From assembly GCA_022841905.1 (NCBI GenBank), contig JALHQO010000018.1:1-36915 (forward strand): a DNA stretch of 36,915 nt, given 5' to 3'. Within the stretch, counting starts at the first letter, position 1, and the number at the start of each line of letters is the position of its first letter. The notes under the pieces were generated by a model. The model was not told the DNA's origin. It made no database searches and worked only from the letters and a program-made list of their open reading frames with translations. Position numbers and translations under genes: made by a program. This DNA is from Hyphomonadaceae bacterium (GTDB taxonomy: Bacteria > Pseudomonadota > Alphaproteobacteria > Caulobacterales > Aquidulcibacteraceae). Below, in pieces: positions 6,854-14,960 of this stretch.

Positions 6854-7608
6854 AGCGCTGCAGCGGGCAGCCCAAACATCCGCTTGAACGTGCGGCTGAG
6901 ATGCGCGGAATCGGAAAAACCCGCCTGCTGCGCGGCCTCGGTAAGGTTCGCCCCTTGCGTATGCGCGTCAACCGCACGCACCAAGCGTAGCCACAGGACG
7001 TAGGTTCGGAACGGCAAGCCCGTTTCCTCCACGAACAAATGGCTTGCACGGCTGGGCGATAGCCCGACTGCCTGAGCTGCATCGCTCATTGCCACCGCAC
7101 CATCCAAATTCTCGGTGGCCCATTTGATAATCTGGCGCACCCGCCGATCGGGTTCGGTCGTGCGGACGTGAGCGGCGATGCGCGCAGCGACCTCGCTTCC
7201 TGCCGCGACTAGTTCTTTGATTGGATCGTTCGGGTGCTCAAACGCCGCCTTGAAGAGCGTTGGTGCATCTCGCACTTGCTCAGCGCTCAACTGACTCGCT
7301 GGCTCGCCTTGCATGAGCTGCGCAAGCACTCTTCCCGCTCTGCTCTCTGGCTCGATGAAGAGCAACGAGATTAGCCCTTGTGCCTCGAATGCATGAGGCG
7401 CGTCAGGCGCCACGATTGCGAACGGCCCACTAATGACGCGGTCTTCGAGGTGGAGGCCGAAATCACCACCCAACGAAAAAGTCAGCTGGTACGCATGGTG
7501 TGAGTGCATCGCGATGCGATCTGGCGCCTGTGCGCCTGTGGGCACGTCGAACACCCAAAGGCTGCCGCCTTCCCAGAACGCAATTCGGCCAGTCGCCACC
7601 GTGTCCAT
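6841..7608 (-). CDS. AraC-family transcriptional regulator with cupin sensor
   Basis: The 255-residue protein has an N-terminal cupin-like sensor (about 1-100, with HSHHAYQLTFSLGG and APDAPHAFEAQG) and a C-terminal AraC/XylS double helix-turn-helix (about 150-250, AMSDAAQAVGLSPSRASHLF and LTEAAQQAGFSDSAHLSRTF). I start at ATG 7608, because a start at 7677 would lie inside the terminator of the ATPase gene. It is the first gene after that terminator and precedes the metallothionein gene by 91 bases. It probably controls the metallothionein/DUF3703 pair. The His-rich cupin could bind metal directly, but that is an inference. Its last codons lie in the direct repeat. Confidence 0.85.
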   Translation of the reverse strand: MDTVATGRIAFWEGGSLWVFDVPTGAQAPDRIAMHSHHAYQLTFSLGGDFGLHLEDRVISGPFAIVAPDAPHAFEAQGLISLLFIEPESRAGRVLAQLMQGEPASQLSAEQVRDAPTLFKAAFEHPNDPIKELVAAGSEVAARIAAHVRTTEPDRRVRQIIKWATENLDGAVAMSDAAQAVGLSPSRASHLFVEETGLPFRTYVLWLRLVRAVDAHTQGANLTEAAQQAGFSDSAHLSRTFKRMFGLPAAALEMS

Positions 7609-7645
7609 TGCACGACCATACCGCCAAAACGCCCGAACAATAAGA

Positions 7646-7672
7646 GAGGGCGGCCGCAAAGAGACCGCCCTC
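7646..7672 (-). terminator. terminator after the copper ATPase gene
   Basis: A perfect 8-bp stem GAGGGCGG/CCGCCCTC with an 11-base loop starts 17 bases after the ATPase stop. On the minus strand it is followed by TCTTATTGTT. It separates the ATPase transcript from the AraC gene, though read-through is possible. Confidence 0.7.
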
Positions 7673-7689
7673 CCCATCCACAGCCGGCA

Positions 7690-10095
7690 TCAGACCCTGA
7701 CAGAGTTCAGACGCAGGGAGTTCGCAATGACCGAAACCGAGGACAACGCCATCGCCGCCGCCGCGATCATCGGCGACAGGAGATCGCCGGTGAGCGGGTA
7801 GAGGACGCCAGCGGCGATCGGTACGCCGGCCGCGTTGTAGGCGAAGGCAAAGAACAGGTTCTGGCGGATGTTGTTCATGGTCGCTCGCGAAATAGCGCGA
7901 GCGCGCACGATGCCAGTAAGATCGCCACGAAGAAGCGTCACACCAGCGCTTTCGATGGCGACGTCTGTTCCAGAGCCCATCGCAATGCCGACATCGGCCG
8001 CAGCAAGGGCGGGCGCGTCATTCACACCGTCTCCGGCCATCGCCACGATCCGGCCTTCGCCCTTCAACCGCGCCACGATGCGGGACTTGTCCTCGGGGAG
8101 AACTTCCGCCTCCACAGTGTCGATGCCGAGCGTACGCCCCACCGCCTCCGCCGTCGTGCGATTGTCGCCGGTCAACATCACCAGCCGGATACCTTGTGCT
8201 TTGAGAGCAGCGAGGGCGTCTGGCGTTGTCGCCTTGATGCGGTCAGCTATGCCGAAGACTGCCGCAGCGACACCATCAACGCTCAAGAAGATTGCTGTCG
8301 CGCCTTCGCGTCTTAGCTCTTCCGCCTTTGCGCGCAGACCGGCGGTGTCCACCTTCAACTCGGCCAGATATTTTTCTGCACCCAGCGCAACCTTGCGCCC
8401 TTCCACGACACCAACAACGCCCTTTCCAGTTGGAGAGTCGAAACCAGAAGCCCCGGCGAGCGCTAGATCACGCTCCTTTGCGGCTGCGACGATCGCCTGC
8501 GCCAATGGATGTTCGCTTTGGTTTTCTAGGCTCGCGGCGAGACGCAGTACTTCGTCTTCCGTTTGATTGGGAGCCGTTTGGATGGCGATCACCGCCGGTT
8601 TGCCTTCGGTTAGCGTGCCGGTCTTATCCAGAACAAGCGTGTCCACTTTCTCGAACCGCTCAAGCGCTTCTGCGTTCTTGATCAAGACGCCCGCGCGCGC
8701 ACCTCGTCCGACCCCGGCCATGATCGACATCGGTGTTGCAAGCCCCAGCGCACACGGACAAGCGATGATGAGCACTGACACGGCCGCGATGAGACCGTAG
8801 GAAAACGCCGGTGACGGCCCCAGCACCCACCATGCAATGAGTGCAACGACCGCGACCGCGATCACGGCGGGCACAAACCACCCAGAGACCTTGTCCGCGA
8901 GTCGTTGGATCGGCGCACGCGACCTTTGCGCATCAGCCACCATGTGGACGATGCGAGAGAGCATCGTATCGGCGCCAACCCGGTCAGCTTCAATTACCAG
9001 TGCGCCGGTCTGATTGAGTGTGCCCCCGATGACGCGCGCGCCAGCTTCCCGCGTCACTGGCATCGACTCACCTGTCACCATCGATTCATCGATCGTGGAG
9101 CGGCCATCTTGGACGATCCCGTCCACCGGAATCTTTTCACCGGGGCGCACGCGCAGCCGATCGCCAACCACGATCTGGTCCAGCGTGACCTCTTCTTCCA
9201 CGCCGTTCTTGATGCGCCGCGCCGTCTTTGGCGCCAGATCCAAGAGAGCGCGAATGGCGCCGCCGGTGCGCTCGCGTGCTTGCAGCTCCAGCACTTGGCC
9301 GAGAAGCACAAGAACCGTGATCACCGCAGCCGCTTCGAAATAAACCGCGACCTGACCGTGCGCATCTCGGAATTCGGGGGGAAACAAGCTTGGCCCCAAG
9401 AGCGCGACAACGCTGTAAACCCACGCGACGCCCGTACCGAGCGCGATGAGCGTGAACATATTGAGGTTGCGCGTCTTGAGCGATTGATAGCCGCGTTCGA
9501 AGAACGGGAAGCCTGCCCACAACACGACGGGTGTGGCCAAGAGAAACTGAAGCCACGGATTCCACATCGCCGGCACGATTTGGTCGATGCCAAACAGATG
9601 CCGGCCCATCTCGAGCACCAAAACCGGGGCCGCCAGCGCGGCGCCAACCCAGAAGCGGCGCGTCATATCGATGAGTTCGGGGTTGGGACCCGCGTCAGCA
9701 GTCGGCGTCATCGGCTCGAGCGCCATGCCGCAGATCGGGCACGAGCCAGGGCCGTCCCGCACGATTTCGAGGTGCATCGGGCATGTCCACTTCGCGCCCT
9801 TTGGCGCGTCCATCGATGCCGTGGGCGTTGCATGGTTGTGTCCGTGTGCGTGGCACGCCCCATGCGCCACCTCTGGCTCTTTCTTGGCGCAGCATGAATG
9901 CGCGGCGTCTGACTTGACGTATTTCTCAGGCGTAGCCTGGAACTTGGCTTTGCAGCCGGCGCTGCAGAACAACACGTCTTCGCCATTATGCGACAGCCGA
10001 TGCGGCGCATCCGGTTTGACAATCATGGCGCAGACGGGGTCTCGCAGATCAGCGGCTGGGTGAGCGTCGTGTCCGTGATGATGATGGGCGTCCAT
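7690..10095 (-). CDS. P1B-type Cu(I)-exporting ATPase
   Basis: The 801-residue inner-membrane pump exports Cu(I) (or Ag(I)) from the cytoplasm. In order it has a His-rich tail ([11 protein letters not shown]), a YHS-like module (about 17-60, CxxGC), a second Cys/His segment (64-87) and the heavy-metal-binding motif CPMH...CPICGM (105-123). About eight membrane helices follow, with TGES (341-344), the CPC transport motif (446-448, [11 protein letters not shown]), DKTGT phosphorylation site (490-494) and GDGVNDAP. It lacks the usual GMTCxxC HMA domain, the layout of the CopF/SilP-like subgroup. It is transcribed divergently from cueR across a CueR operator. Some annotations call this family copA, which clashes with the multicopper oxidase copA of this window. 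Confidence 0.95.
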   Translation of the reverse strand: MDAHHHHGHDAHPAADLRDPVCAMIVKPDAPHRLSHNGEDVLFCSAGCKAKFQATPEKYVKSDAAHSCCAKKEPEVAHGACHAHGHNHATPTASMDAPKGAKWTCPMHLEIVRDGPGSCPICGMALEPMTPTADAGPNPELIDMTRRFWVGAALAAPVLVLEMGRHLFGIDQIVPAMWNPWLQFLLATPVVLWAGFPFFERGYQSLKTRNLNMFTLIALGTGVAWVYSVVALLGPSLFPPEFRDAHGQVAVYFEAAAVITVLVLLGQVLELQARERTGGAIRALLDLAPKTARRIKNGVEEEVTLDQIVVGDRLRVRPGEKIPVDGIVQDGRSTIDESMVTGESMPVTREAGARVIGGTLNQTGALVIEADRVGADTMLSRIVHMVADAQRSRAPIQRLADKVSGWFVPAVIAVAVVALIAWWVLGPSPAFSYGLIAAVSVLIIACPCALGLATPMSIMAGVGRGARAGVLIKNAEALERFEKVDTLVLDKTGTLTEGKPAVIAIQTAPNQTEDEVLRLAASLENQSEHPLAQAIVAAAKERDLALAGASGFDSPTGKGVVGVVEGRKVALGAEKYLAELKVDTAGLRAKAEELRREGATAIFLSVDGVAAAVFGIADRIKATTPDALAALKAQGIRLVMLTGDNRTTAEAVGRTLGIDTVEAEVLPEDKSRIVARLKGEGRIVAMAGDGVNDAPALAAADVGIAMGSGTDVAIESAGVTLLRGDLTGIVRARAISRATMNNIRQNLFFAFAYNAAGVPIAAGVLYPLTGDLLSPMIAAAAMALSSVSVIANSLRLNSVRV

Positions 10096-10148
10096 GTTGT
10101 GCTCGCGAGCTTGCTCGCGCTCCTGATTTCACTTGCCCCAGAGCCTGC

Positions 10149-10169
10149 ACCTTCCCACAATGGGAAGGT
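10149..10169. promoter_or_regulatory. CueR operator between ATPase and cueR genes
   Basis: ACCTTCC-N7-GGAAGGT is a perfect palindrome of the classical CueR box. On the minus strand it lies directly after TTGACC (-35), and AGGCTC follows at the stretched, about 20-bp spacing that MerR-type activators need. It therefore drives the ATPase gene, and the divergent cueR start is 28 bases to the right, allowing autoregulation. Confidence 0.9.
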
Positions 10170-10196
10170 CAACACCGAAAATTCAGGTTCGACCCC

Positions 10197-10631
10197 ATGA
10201 ACATAGGGCAAGCATCCGAACAAACGGGCGTGTCGGCCAAAATGATCCGCTATTATGAGAGCATTGGCCTGCTCCCATCGGCGGCGCGACGCGCAAATGG
10301 CTACCGCGATTACAGCGACCAGGACGTCGCCGTGCTTCAGTTCGTGCGCCGCACCCGCGATCTGGGCTTTTCCCTGGAAGAGGTCGCGACCCTGCTCGCT
10401 CTCTGGAGCGACAAGAAGCGCCCTTCACGCCAAGTGAAGCGCCTGGCGGAAACGCACATCGCCGATCTTGAGCGCCGCATGCGCGAGATGCGCGCTGTCA
10501 TGAAGACGCTCCGCCAACTCGCGCAACATTGTCACGGCGACGAGCGATCCGATTGTCCCATCCTCGACGACCTAGCAAAGCCGCGTGCGGCGAGCGCAAA
10601 GAAGGCACGGCGCCACCAAGTTCGCTCTTGA
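10197..10631 (+). CDS. CueR, Cu(I)-responsive MerR regulator
   Basis: The 144-residue MerR-family activator has an N-terminal winged helix (MNIGQASEQTGVSAKMIRYY), a long dimerisation helix (about 75-108) and the metal loop HCHGDERSDCP. The two Cys fall at residues 112 and 120, exactly the Cu(I) ligand positions known for Escherichia coli CueR. It senses cytoplasmic Cu(I), Ag(I) or Au(I) and activates promoters with long spacers. Two operators of its type lie in this window, before the ATPase gene (10149) and before copA (13182). The C-terminus is a Lys/Arg-rich tail (about 127-144) that is longer than usual. Confidence 0.95.
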   Translation: MNIGQASEQTGVSAKMIRYYESIGLLPSAARRANGYRDYSDQDVAVLQFVRRTRDLGFSLEEVATLLALWSDKKRPSRQVKRLAETHIADLERRMREMRAVMKTLRQLAQHCHGDERSDCPILDDLAKPRAASAKKARRHQVRS

Positions 10632-10635
10632 TCGG

Positions 10636-10896
10636 TTAGTGCTGGGGCGCCGGCGCGCCCGCGCCATCCCGCATCGACGCGCAATGGCGCCTCATTTCCT
10701 CATGGCTCATGCCGCCATGTTCCGCCGGATCATGGTGCGTGGCGTCCTGGCCAGCTTGGCCTTCGTGTTGCTCCATCATCTGACAATGGCGCATCATTTC
10801 CTCGTGGTTCATGCCGCCGTGCTCCATACCAGGCGCTGTTGCGCAGCCAGCAAGAGTGCCGACAAGCAAGAGCGTGCCAATAAGTTTGATCCGCAT
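10636..10896 (-). CDS. Met/His-rich small lipoprotein
   Basis: The 86-residue precursor begins MRIKLIGTLLLVGTLAGCAT, a lipoprotein signal with lipobox LAGC. The mature part contains two copies of a repeat, MNHEEMMRHC and MSHEEMRRHC, separated by a His-rich linker, so Met, His and one Cys per repeat can ligate copper. GGAGACC precedes the ATG. It is the last gene of the trio 11741-10636, 24 bases after the DUF411 gene, and converges with cueR. A periplasmic copper-binding role is inferred from composition and neighbours. Confidence 0.8.
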   Translation of the reverse strand: MRIKLIGTLLLVGTLAGCATAPGMEHGGMNHEEMMRHCQMMEQHEGQAGQDATHHDPAEHGGMSHEEMRRHCASMRDGAGAPAPQH

Positions 10897-10920
10897 AACA
10901 GGTCTCCTTTACATCGCCGC

Positions 10921-11403
10921 TCAAACACGGGCGGGATAATTTGCAAATACCGTGCGCGCGCCGTCAGCGCGAAATGCGAAAACGGCAAACGCATCACGTC
11001 TTCGATCGGCAACCTCCATTCCCGGCGAGCCAAGGGGCATACCTGGAACAGCGATACCGATCACATCCCGAGGACGAACGGACAAAAGCCGCAGAATATC
11101 TTCTGCAGGGACGTGACCTTCCACAATCAAGCTTTCAACAACCGCCGTGTGGCACGAGGCCAGGTCACGCGGGACGCCAAGCCGTTGCTTCACGGCAGAT
11201 AGATTTACTTCATCCGTGACAGTTGCAGTGAAGCGCCTAGTCTCCGTCATGCGATCAACCCAAGCGAGACAACAGCCACAGCCAGCGTCGCGGCTAACTG
11301 CCAGCGCGAACGTTCGCTCTTGCGAGAATGCAGCGGCAGTAGCTAACGCGCATATCGCGCTGATCGATCCGCCAACGATCATTGAACGTTTAGAGACTCT
11401 CAT
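10921..11403 (-). CDS. DUF411 / CopG-like periplasmic copper protein
   Basis: The 160-residue product has an N-terminal signal or anchor (about 8-28) and a DUF411 thioredoxin-like domain. The metal-site cysteines are in GCGCCLAW (C42, C44, C45), with a further Cys-His (ASCHTA, residues 82-87) and a Met/Pro loop VPGMPLGSPGMEV. Family members called CopG hold a Cys-bridged multi-copper cluster and are thought to interconvert Cu(I) and Cu(II) in the periplasm. GAGAGGAACG just before the ATG supplies the ribosome site. It lies 32 bases downstream of an uncharacterised gene and 24 bases upstream of the Met/His lipoprotein gene, so the three probably form one operon. Confidence 0.85.
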   Translation of the reverse strand: MRVSKRSMIVGGSISAICALATAAAFSQERTFALAVSRDAGCGCCLAWVDRMTETRRFTATVTDEVNLSAVKQRLGVPRDLASCHTAVVESLIVEGHVPAEDILRLLSVRPRDVIGIAVPGMPLGSPGMEVADRRRDAFAVFAFRADGARTVFANYPARV

Positions 11404-11435
11404 CGTTCCTCTCCGCGCAAGGCAGCCCTCTTCAG

Positions 11436-11741
11436 TTATTGCGGCGCAATGGCGTCGGCTGCGTCGCTGTGCACGTCACCCTCATGCGCGGCGTCGGTTA
11501 TCGACCGGCGCAGAAATGCTCTAAACCCACTTAGGTTTGCTTCAAGTCCGTCAATCGATGCCGCAAGAGAGGCGTCATTGCCAAAGTTTCCGCCGCCGTA
11601 GCCGCCTATCAATGCAACACGCAACTGACTTGCCATCGCCAGTTCTCCCAAAGCCGACGTTTCGAATACGCGGCTCGGCGGAAAATCCCTCACGACGGGA
11701 CGAAGGATGTCGCCGAAGAACTCGATCTCGGTCAAAAACAC
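11436..11741 (-). CDS. uncharacterised protein at head of copper trio
   Basis: This is a 101-residue frame with a GTG start preceded by GGAAGGGGAG at good spacing. The sequence (FLTEIEFFGDILRPVVRDFP, then LRVALIGGYGGGNFGNDASL) has no signal peptide and no cysteine, and I recognise no domain. The mixed acidic and hydrophobic N-terminal half could be a helical pair. It is divergent from the cnrY-like gene and 32 bases upstream of the DUF411 gene, so it likely belongs to the copper trio. Confidence rests mainly on the ribosome site and spacing. Confidence 0.6.
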   Translation of the reverse strand: MFLTEIEFFGDILRPVVRDFPPSRVFETSALGELAMASQLRVALIGGYGGGNFGNDASLAASIDGLEANLSGFRAFLRRSITDAAHEGDVHSDAADAIAPQ

Positions 11742-11769
11742 GGGCTCCCCTTCCGGCGACTGGACGAAT

Positions 11770-11794
11770 GAGGGAAATCAAATACCGCCGCGTA
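11770..11794 (+). promoter_or_regulatory. candidate ECF promoter of the cnrYXH-like operon
   Basis: GAGGGA-N14-GCGTA lies 16 bases before the ATG at 11811. The identical spaced pair occurs at 13129-13153 in front of copA. GGGA-type -35 and CGT-type -10 elements are typical of ECF sigma promoters, so I infer recognition by the adjacent CnrH-like sigma factor. Confidence 0.5.
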
Positions 11795-11810
11795 AGAGTT
11801 GCGCAGGGCA

Positions 11811-12122
11811 ATGGGTGATCCGATGCAAGGAAACCTAGACGATTTGCTTGCCGCCTGGCGTCAGCGGCATACGCCAACCGACCTCAGCCAGCTTGAACCA
11901 CGTGTTTGGGCGGCGATCGCAGCGACACGCGCTCCAGACGTGGCAGGCCTGCTTGGCGTCCGCGCGGCCCTCGTGGCTGCAATGATGATCGCCGGCGTTG
12001 CAGCTGGTGCTGGTGCTGGTGCTGGTGCTGGTGCTGCCGCCAACGCCGCACCGGCGGAAGCATCGCCGTTCGCGCTGCAGTCGCCCTACGCGCCATCGAC
12101 TCTGCTTGAGGTCGCGCCATGA
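11811..12122 (+). CDS. CnrY-like short anti-sigma factor
   Basis: The 103-residue product has a soluble N-terminal segment (LDDLLAAWRQRHTPTDLSQL), one membrane helix (about 50-70) and a periplasmic Ala/Gly-rich tail ending ASPFALQSPYAPSTLLEVAP. Length, topology and the SPF motif near the C-terminus resemble CnrY, the membrane anti-sigma factor of the cobalt/nickel response. A GCTGGT tandem encodes the Ala-Gly repeats at 12002-12038. ATG 11811 gives the best spacing to the upstream promoter element; 11823 is a possible alternative. The stop overlaps the next start (ATGA), so translation is coupled to the CnrX-like gene, as in cnrYXH. The assignment rests on operon position as much as on sequence. 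Confidence 0.65.
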   Translation: MGDPMQGNLDDLLAAWRQRHTPTDLSQLEPRVWAAIAATRAPDVAGLLGVRAALVAAMMIAGVAAGAGAGAGAGAAANAAPAEASPFALQSPYAPSTLLEVAP

Positions 12123-12553
12123 AACTTTCCTGGCAAGGATTGATCGTCACCGCACTCGTAGCCTTCGCAGCGGGGCTTGGCGGCGTGTGGGTTGGGATGC
12201 AGGCGTTTCAGCCCGACGCACCTAGCCTTCACGACATCGTTCACGAACGTTTGGATTTGACGAGCGAGCAACTCGGCCGCCTGGAAACCATAGAGGCTGA
12301 TTTCGCGGCGAACAGGCAAGCGCTCGAACTGGAAATGCGCGCAGCTAACATTGATCTCGCTACAGCGATCCGCGAAGAACACGGCTATGGCCTAGGCGTT
12401 ACAGCCGCGATTGAACGCTTTCATCGTGCTATGGGAGAGCTTCAGTCGGAAACTATCCGCCACGTCTTTGCCATGCGCGAAGTGCTGACACCGGCGCAGC
12501 AGACCGTGTTTGACGCCACAGTCATTGAATCGCTGACCGCCGAACAGCAATGA
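12119..12553 (+). CDS. CnrX-like periplasmic metal sensor
   Basis: The 144-residue protein has one N-terminal membrane helix (about 7-27) and a periplasmic four-helix Metal_resist domain. The five metal ligands of CnrX (His42, His46, Glu63, His119, Met123) all have counterparts with identical spacing: His38 and His42 (SLHDIVHERL), Glu59, His115 and Met119 (RHVFAMRE). The preserved Met suggests a true sensor rather than a mere chaperone. By analogy, metal binding makes the CnrY-like protein release the sigma factor. CnrX senses Co(II)/Ni(II); which metal is sensed here, inside a copper island, is open. It overlaps both neighbours by four bases. Confidence 0.85.
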   Translation: MKLSWQGLIVTALVAFAAGLGGVWVGMQAFQPDAPSLHDIVHERLDLTSEQLGRLETIEADFAANRQALELEMRAANIDLATAIREEHGYGLGVTAAIERFHRAMGELQSETIRHVFAMREVLTPAQQTVFDATVIESLTAEQQ

Positions 12554-13107
12554 CGGAACACGATGAGCGCAGTGACGCCGCGCTCATCGCGGCCGTCCTG
12601 ACAGGTGACGAGCGCGCATTCACGCACCTCATGCGTCGCCACAAGGAGGACCTCTACCGCTTCGTTCGCGCGTACACTGGCGATCCCGGCGAAGCTTTCG
12701 ACCTCGTGCAAGAAAGTTTCGTGGCGGCTTGGCGCGCGCTGTCGAGATACGATGAACGACGGCCTTTCGGCATATGGCTTAAGCGAATCGCCATCAACAA
12801 GTGCCGCGACTGGCGACGCCGCCGCGTAGTGCGTGAATTCTTCTATCGCGCTGAAGACATTGATCGCCCCGGGCTCGACATAGAACAACCGATTGCGGGT
12901 CCCGACGATCGCGACCACGATTTGGCGCAGTTAGACGCCGCTATTGCGACGTTACCCGACGGACTGAAGGGACCCTTGCTTCTTTCGCTAACCACTGAGG
13001 CTTCATATCGCGAAATTGGCGAGAGCCTAGGACTGACGGCAAAGGCGGTTGAGGTGCGCATCTACCGCGCCAAGCGCGCGCTCGCTGGAACCCTGCGCGC
13101 TGGCTAG
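12550..13107 (+). CDS. CnrH-like ECF sigma factor
   Basis: The 185-residue sigma factor has region 2 (about 25-90, HLMRRHKEDLYRFVRAYTGD, then DLVQESFVAAWRALSRY) and region 4 (about 125-180, LPDGLKGPLLLSLTTEASY, then IGESLGLTAKAVEVRIYRAK). It is the last gene of the Y-X-H operon, with an ATGA overlap. Together with the two upstream genes it forms a transmembrane signalling set that turns periplasmic metal into transcription. The GAGGGA-N14-GCGTA elements at 11770 and 13129 are the likely targets: its own operon and copA. Confidence 0.9.
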   Translation: MTEHDERSDAALIAAVLTGDERAFTHLMRRHKEDLYRFVRAYTGDPGEAFDLVQESFVAAWRALSRYDERRPFGIWLKRIAINKCRDWRRRRVVREFFYRAEDIDRPGLDIEQPIAGPDDRDHDLAQLDAAIATLPDGLKGPLLLSLTTEASYREIGESLGLTAKAVEVRIYRAKRALAGTLRAG

Positions 13108-13128
13108 GTCAAGACTGCCGTTTTGTGT

Positions 13129-13153
13129 GAGGGATTAGCGCCCTTTTTGCGTA
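13129..13153 (+). promoter_or_regulatory. candidate ECF promoter upstream of copA
   Basis: GAGGGA-N14-GCGTA is identical in both boxes and spacing to the element before the cnrY-like gene (11770-11794). It lies 22 bases after the end of the sigma factor gene and 77 bases before the copA start. It would give copA a second promoter, upstream of the CueR-dependent one. Confidence 0.5.
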
Positions 13154-13181
13154 TTCAGTCCAAACGCTAAGTTCGCGCTTG

Positions 13182-13202
13182 ACCTTCCAGCGATGGGAAG
13201 GT
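13182..13202 (+). promoter_or_regulatory. CueR operator upstream of copA
   Basis: ACCTTCC-N7-GGAAGGT is directly preceded by TTGACC-type -35 bases (TTGACC 13179-13184), the same arrangement as before the ATPase gene. The palindrome ends 27 bases before the GTG of copA, so the leader is very short. The in-frame TTG at 13179 belongs to this promoter, not to the protein. Confidence 0.9.
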
Positions 13203-13229
13203 GCAGAAGGGCTTAACGAGGAGTACAGC

Positions 13230-14960
13230 GTGTTGCTACAGCGCCGGACATTGTTGAAGACCATTGCGGGCGGCGCTGGGCTTGCCAGCGTTCAAGCGCT
13301 GTTCCCTGCGTGGGCCCAAACCGGATCGCGCGGCATCGCACCGACGATCGCCTCGTTAAGCGGTCCAGACATCGCGCTCACGGTCGGCCACTCACCGTTC
13401 AGTGTCGGAGGCCGCACCGGCCACGCCATAACCGTCAACGGAACGCTGCCAGCGCCGCTCATTCGACTGCGTGAGGGCCAGCACGCGCGCCTCTCCGTCA
13501 CCAACACGCTAGACGAAGACACCTCCATTCATTGGCACGGCATTCTGTTGCCCTTCCAGATGGATGGCGTGCCGGGCATCAGCTTTCCCGGAATCCGGCC
13601 TGGCGAGACCTTCGTGTATGATTTTCACGTCCGCCAATCGGGCACCTATTGGTACCACAGCCACTCGGGCTTGCAGGAAGCGATGGGCCATTTCGGTCCG
13701 ATGATCATCGATCCCGCCGACGCTGACCCAGTCGCATACGATCGCGAGCATGTGCTTGTGCTCTCTGACTGGAGCTTCCTGCATCCGCACGAAATCCTGC
13801 GCCGCCTCAAAGCAAGTCCCGGCTACTTCAACCAACAGCGCACAACTGTCGCAGGCCTGCTCTCCGGCGAAGACCGCATGAGCGCAGAAGAACGCCGCAT
13901 GTGGGCTGAGATGCGGATGGACCCGCGCGACATCTCCGACGTCACTGGTTCGACCTACACCTATCTGGTCAACGGTCACGGACCTCAAGAGAACTGGACA
14001 GGTTTGTTCGAACCGGGCGAGCGCGTCCGCCTCAGGGTCATCAATGCCTCGGCGATGACGAACTTTAACGTGCGCGTTCCCGGTCTGCCGATGACAGTCG
14101 TGCAAGCCGACGGCGAGAATGTGCGACCGGTTGAAGTTGATGAATTCCAGATCGCGGTTGCCGAAACCTATGACGTGGTCGTCAATCCACGAGAAGATCG
14201 CGCTTACACGATCGTTTCAGAAGCCGTGGATCGCTCGGGGCTTGGGCGCGCAACGCTTGCGCCGCGCCTTGGCATGAGCGCGCAAGTGCCCCCGCTCCGC
14301 CAAGTCCCCAACCTCACCATGCGCGATATGGGCATGGATATGGGCGCCATGGATCACAGCGCTGGCGGCATGGACCATGGATCGATGGATCATGGCGACA
14401 TGAACATGCGCGACCGCTCGCTCGCGCCACCGAACATGGCGGTGGGTGTGGGTGTACAAAGCATTTCGCCGATGCCCGAGAACCGACTGGCGGAGCGTCC
14501 GCTCGGGTTAGAGAACGAGCCCCACCGCGTCCTCGTCTATACCGATCTCGTCGCGCTTAGTCCTAACCGCGACCCGCGGGCGCCATCGCGCACGCTTGAG
14601 ATCCATCTCACCGGCAATATGGAACGCTATATGTGGGGCTTCGACGGCCGCCGTTTCAGCGAAATCGTCGAGCCTATCCGCTTTGAGCGAGACGAACGTG
14701 TGCGCGTCACACTCGTGAATGACACGATGATGCAGCATCCGATCCATCTGCACGGACACTTCTTCGAGTTGGTCAATGGCCATGCTGGACATCAGCCCTT
14801 GAAGCACACCGTGAACGTCGCGCCGGGCGGACGTCTGTCCTTCGATCTCACGGCCGACGCGCCTGGCGATTGGGCGTTTCACTGCCACATGATGATGCAC
14901 ATGCACTCCGGCATGTTCAACGTCGTGACCGTACGTCCTCTCGATGGCGTCGCATCATGA
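13230..14960 (+). CDS. CopA multicopper oxidase (PcoA type)
   Basis: The 576-residue periplasmic oxidase probably oxidises Cu(I) to less toxic Cu(II). A twin-arginine signal opens the protein (LLQRRTLLKTIAGGAG, cleavage near AWA). Copper ligands are visible in HWHGILLP, WYHSHSGLQ, HPIHLHGHFF and HCHMMMHMHSGM. A Met-rich segment (MGMDMGAMDHSAGGMDHGS region, about residues 365-405) gives extra Cu(I) sites. I chose GTG 13230, six bases after GAGGAG, because longer versions run through the CueR operator and -35 box. The stop overlaps copB (ATGA). It has two candidate promoters, one CueR-type and one ECF-type. Confidence 0.95.
   Translation: MLLQRRTLLKTIAGGAGLASVQALFPAWAQTGSRGIAPTIASLSGPDIALTVGHSPFSVGGRTGHAITVNGTLPAPLIRLREGQHARLSVTNTLDEDTSIHWHGILLPFQMDGVPGISFPGIRPGETFVYDFHVRQSGTYWYHSHSGLQEAMGHFGPMIIDPADADPVAYDREHVLVLSDWSFLHPHEILRRLKASPGYFNQQRTTVAGLLSGEDRMSAEERRMWAEMRMDPRDISDVTGSTYTYLVNGHGPQENWTGLFEPGERVRLRVINASAMTNFNVRVPGLPMTVVQADGENVRPVEVDEFQIAVAETYDVVVNPREDRAYTIVSEAVDRSGLGRATLAPRLGMSAQVPPLRQVPNLTMRDMGMDMGAMDHSAGGMDHGSMDHGDMNMRDRSLAPPNMAVGVGVQSISPMPENRLAERPLGLENEPHRVLVYTDLVALSPNRDPRAPSRTLEIHLTGNMERYMWGFDGRRFSEIVEPIRFERDERVRVTLVNDTMMQHPIHLHGHFFELVNGHAGHQPLKHTVNVAPGGRLSFDLTADAPGDWAFHCHMMMHMHSGMFNVVTVRPLDGVAS

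Noticed and set aside
8905-9897. Long plus-strand frame (330 codons) inside the copper ATPase gene
   Set aside because: It is antisense to a strongly conserved gene, Arg/His-rich, and explained by the third-position GC bias of the real gene.
11384-11408. EcfG-like match GGAAC-N16-CGTT on the minus strand at the start of the DUF411 gene
   Set aside because: The GGAAC part belongs to the ribosome site just before the ATG, and a transcript would start inside the coding region. About half a chance match is expected in this window.
12002-12038. GCTGGT tandem in the cnrY-like gene as a possible microsatellite switch
   Set aside because: The unit is six bases, so copy-number change would keep the frame. 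It simply encodes an Ala-Gly stretch after the membrane helix.
13179-13229. TTG start at 13179 for the multicopper oxidase
   Set aside because: That TTG is part of the -35 box and CueR operator. The GTG at 13230 has GAGGAG and places the twin-arginine signal at the N-terminus.
13509-14105. 198-codon minus-strand frame antisense to copA
   Set aside because: It is a shadow of the copA reading frame with no ribosome site or domain.
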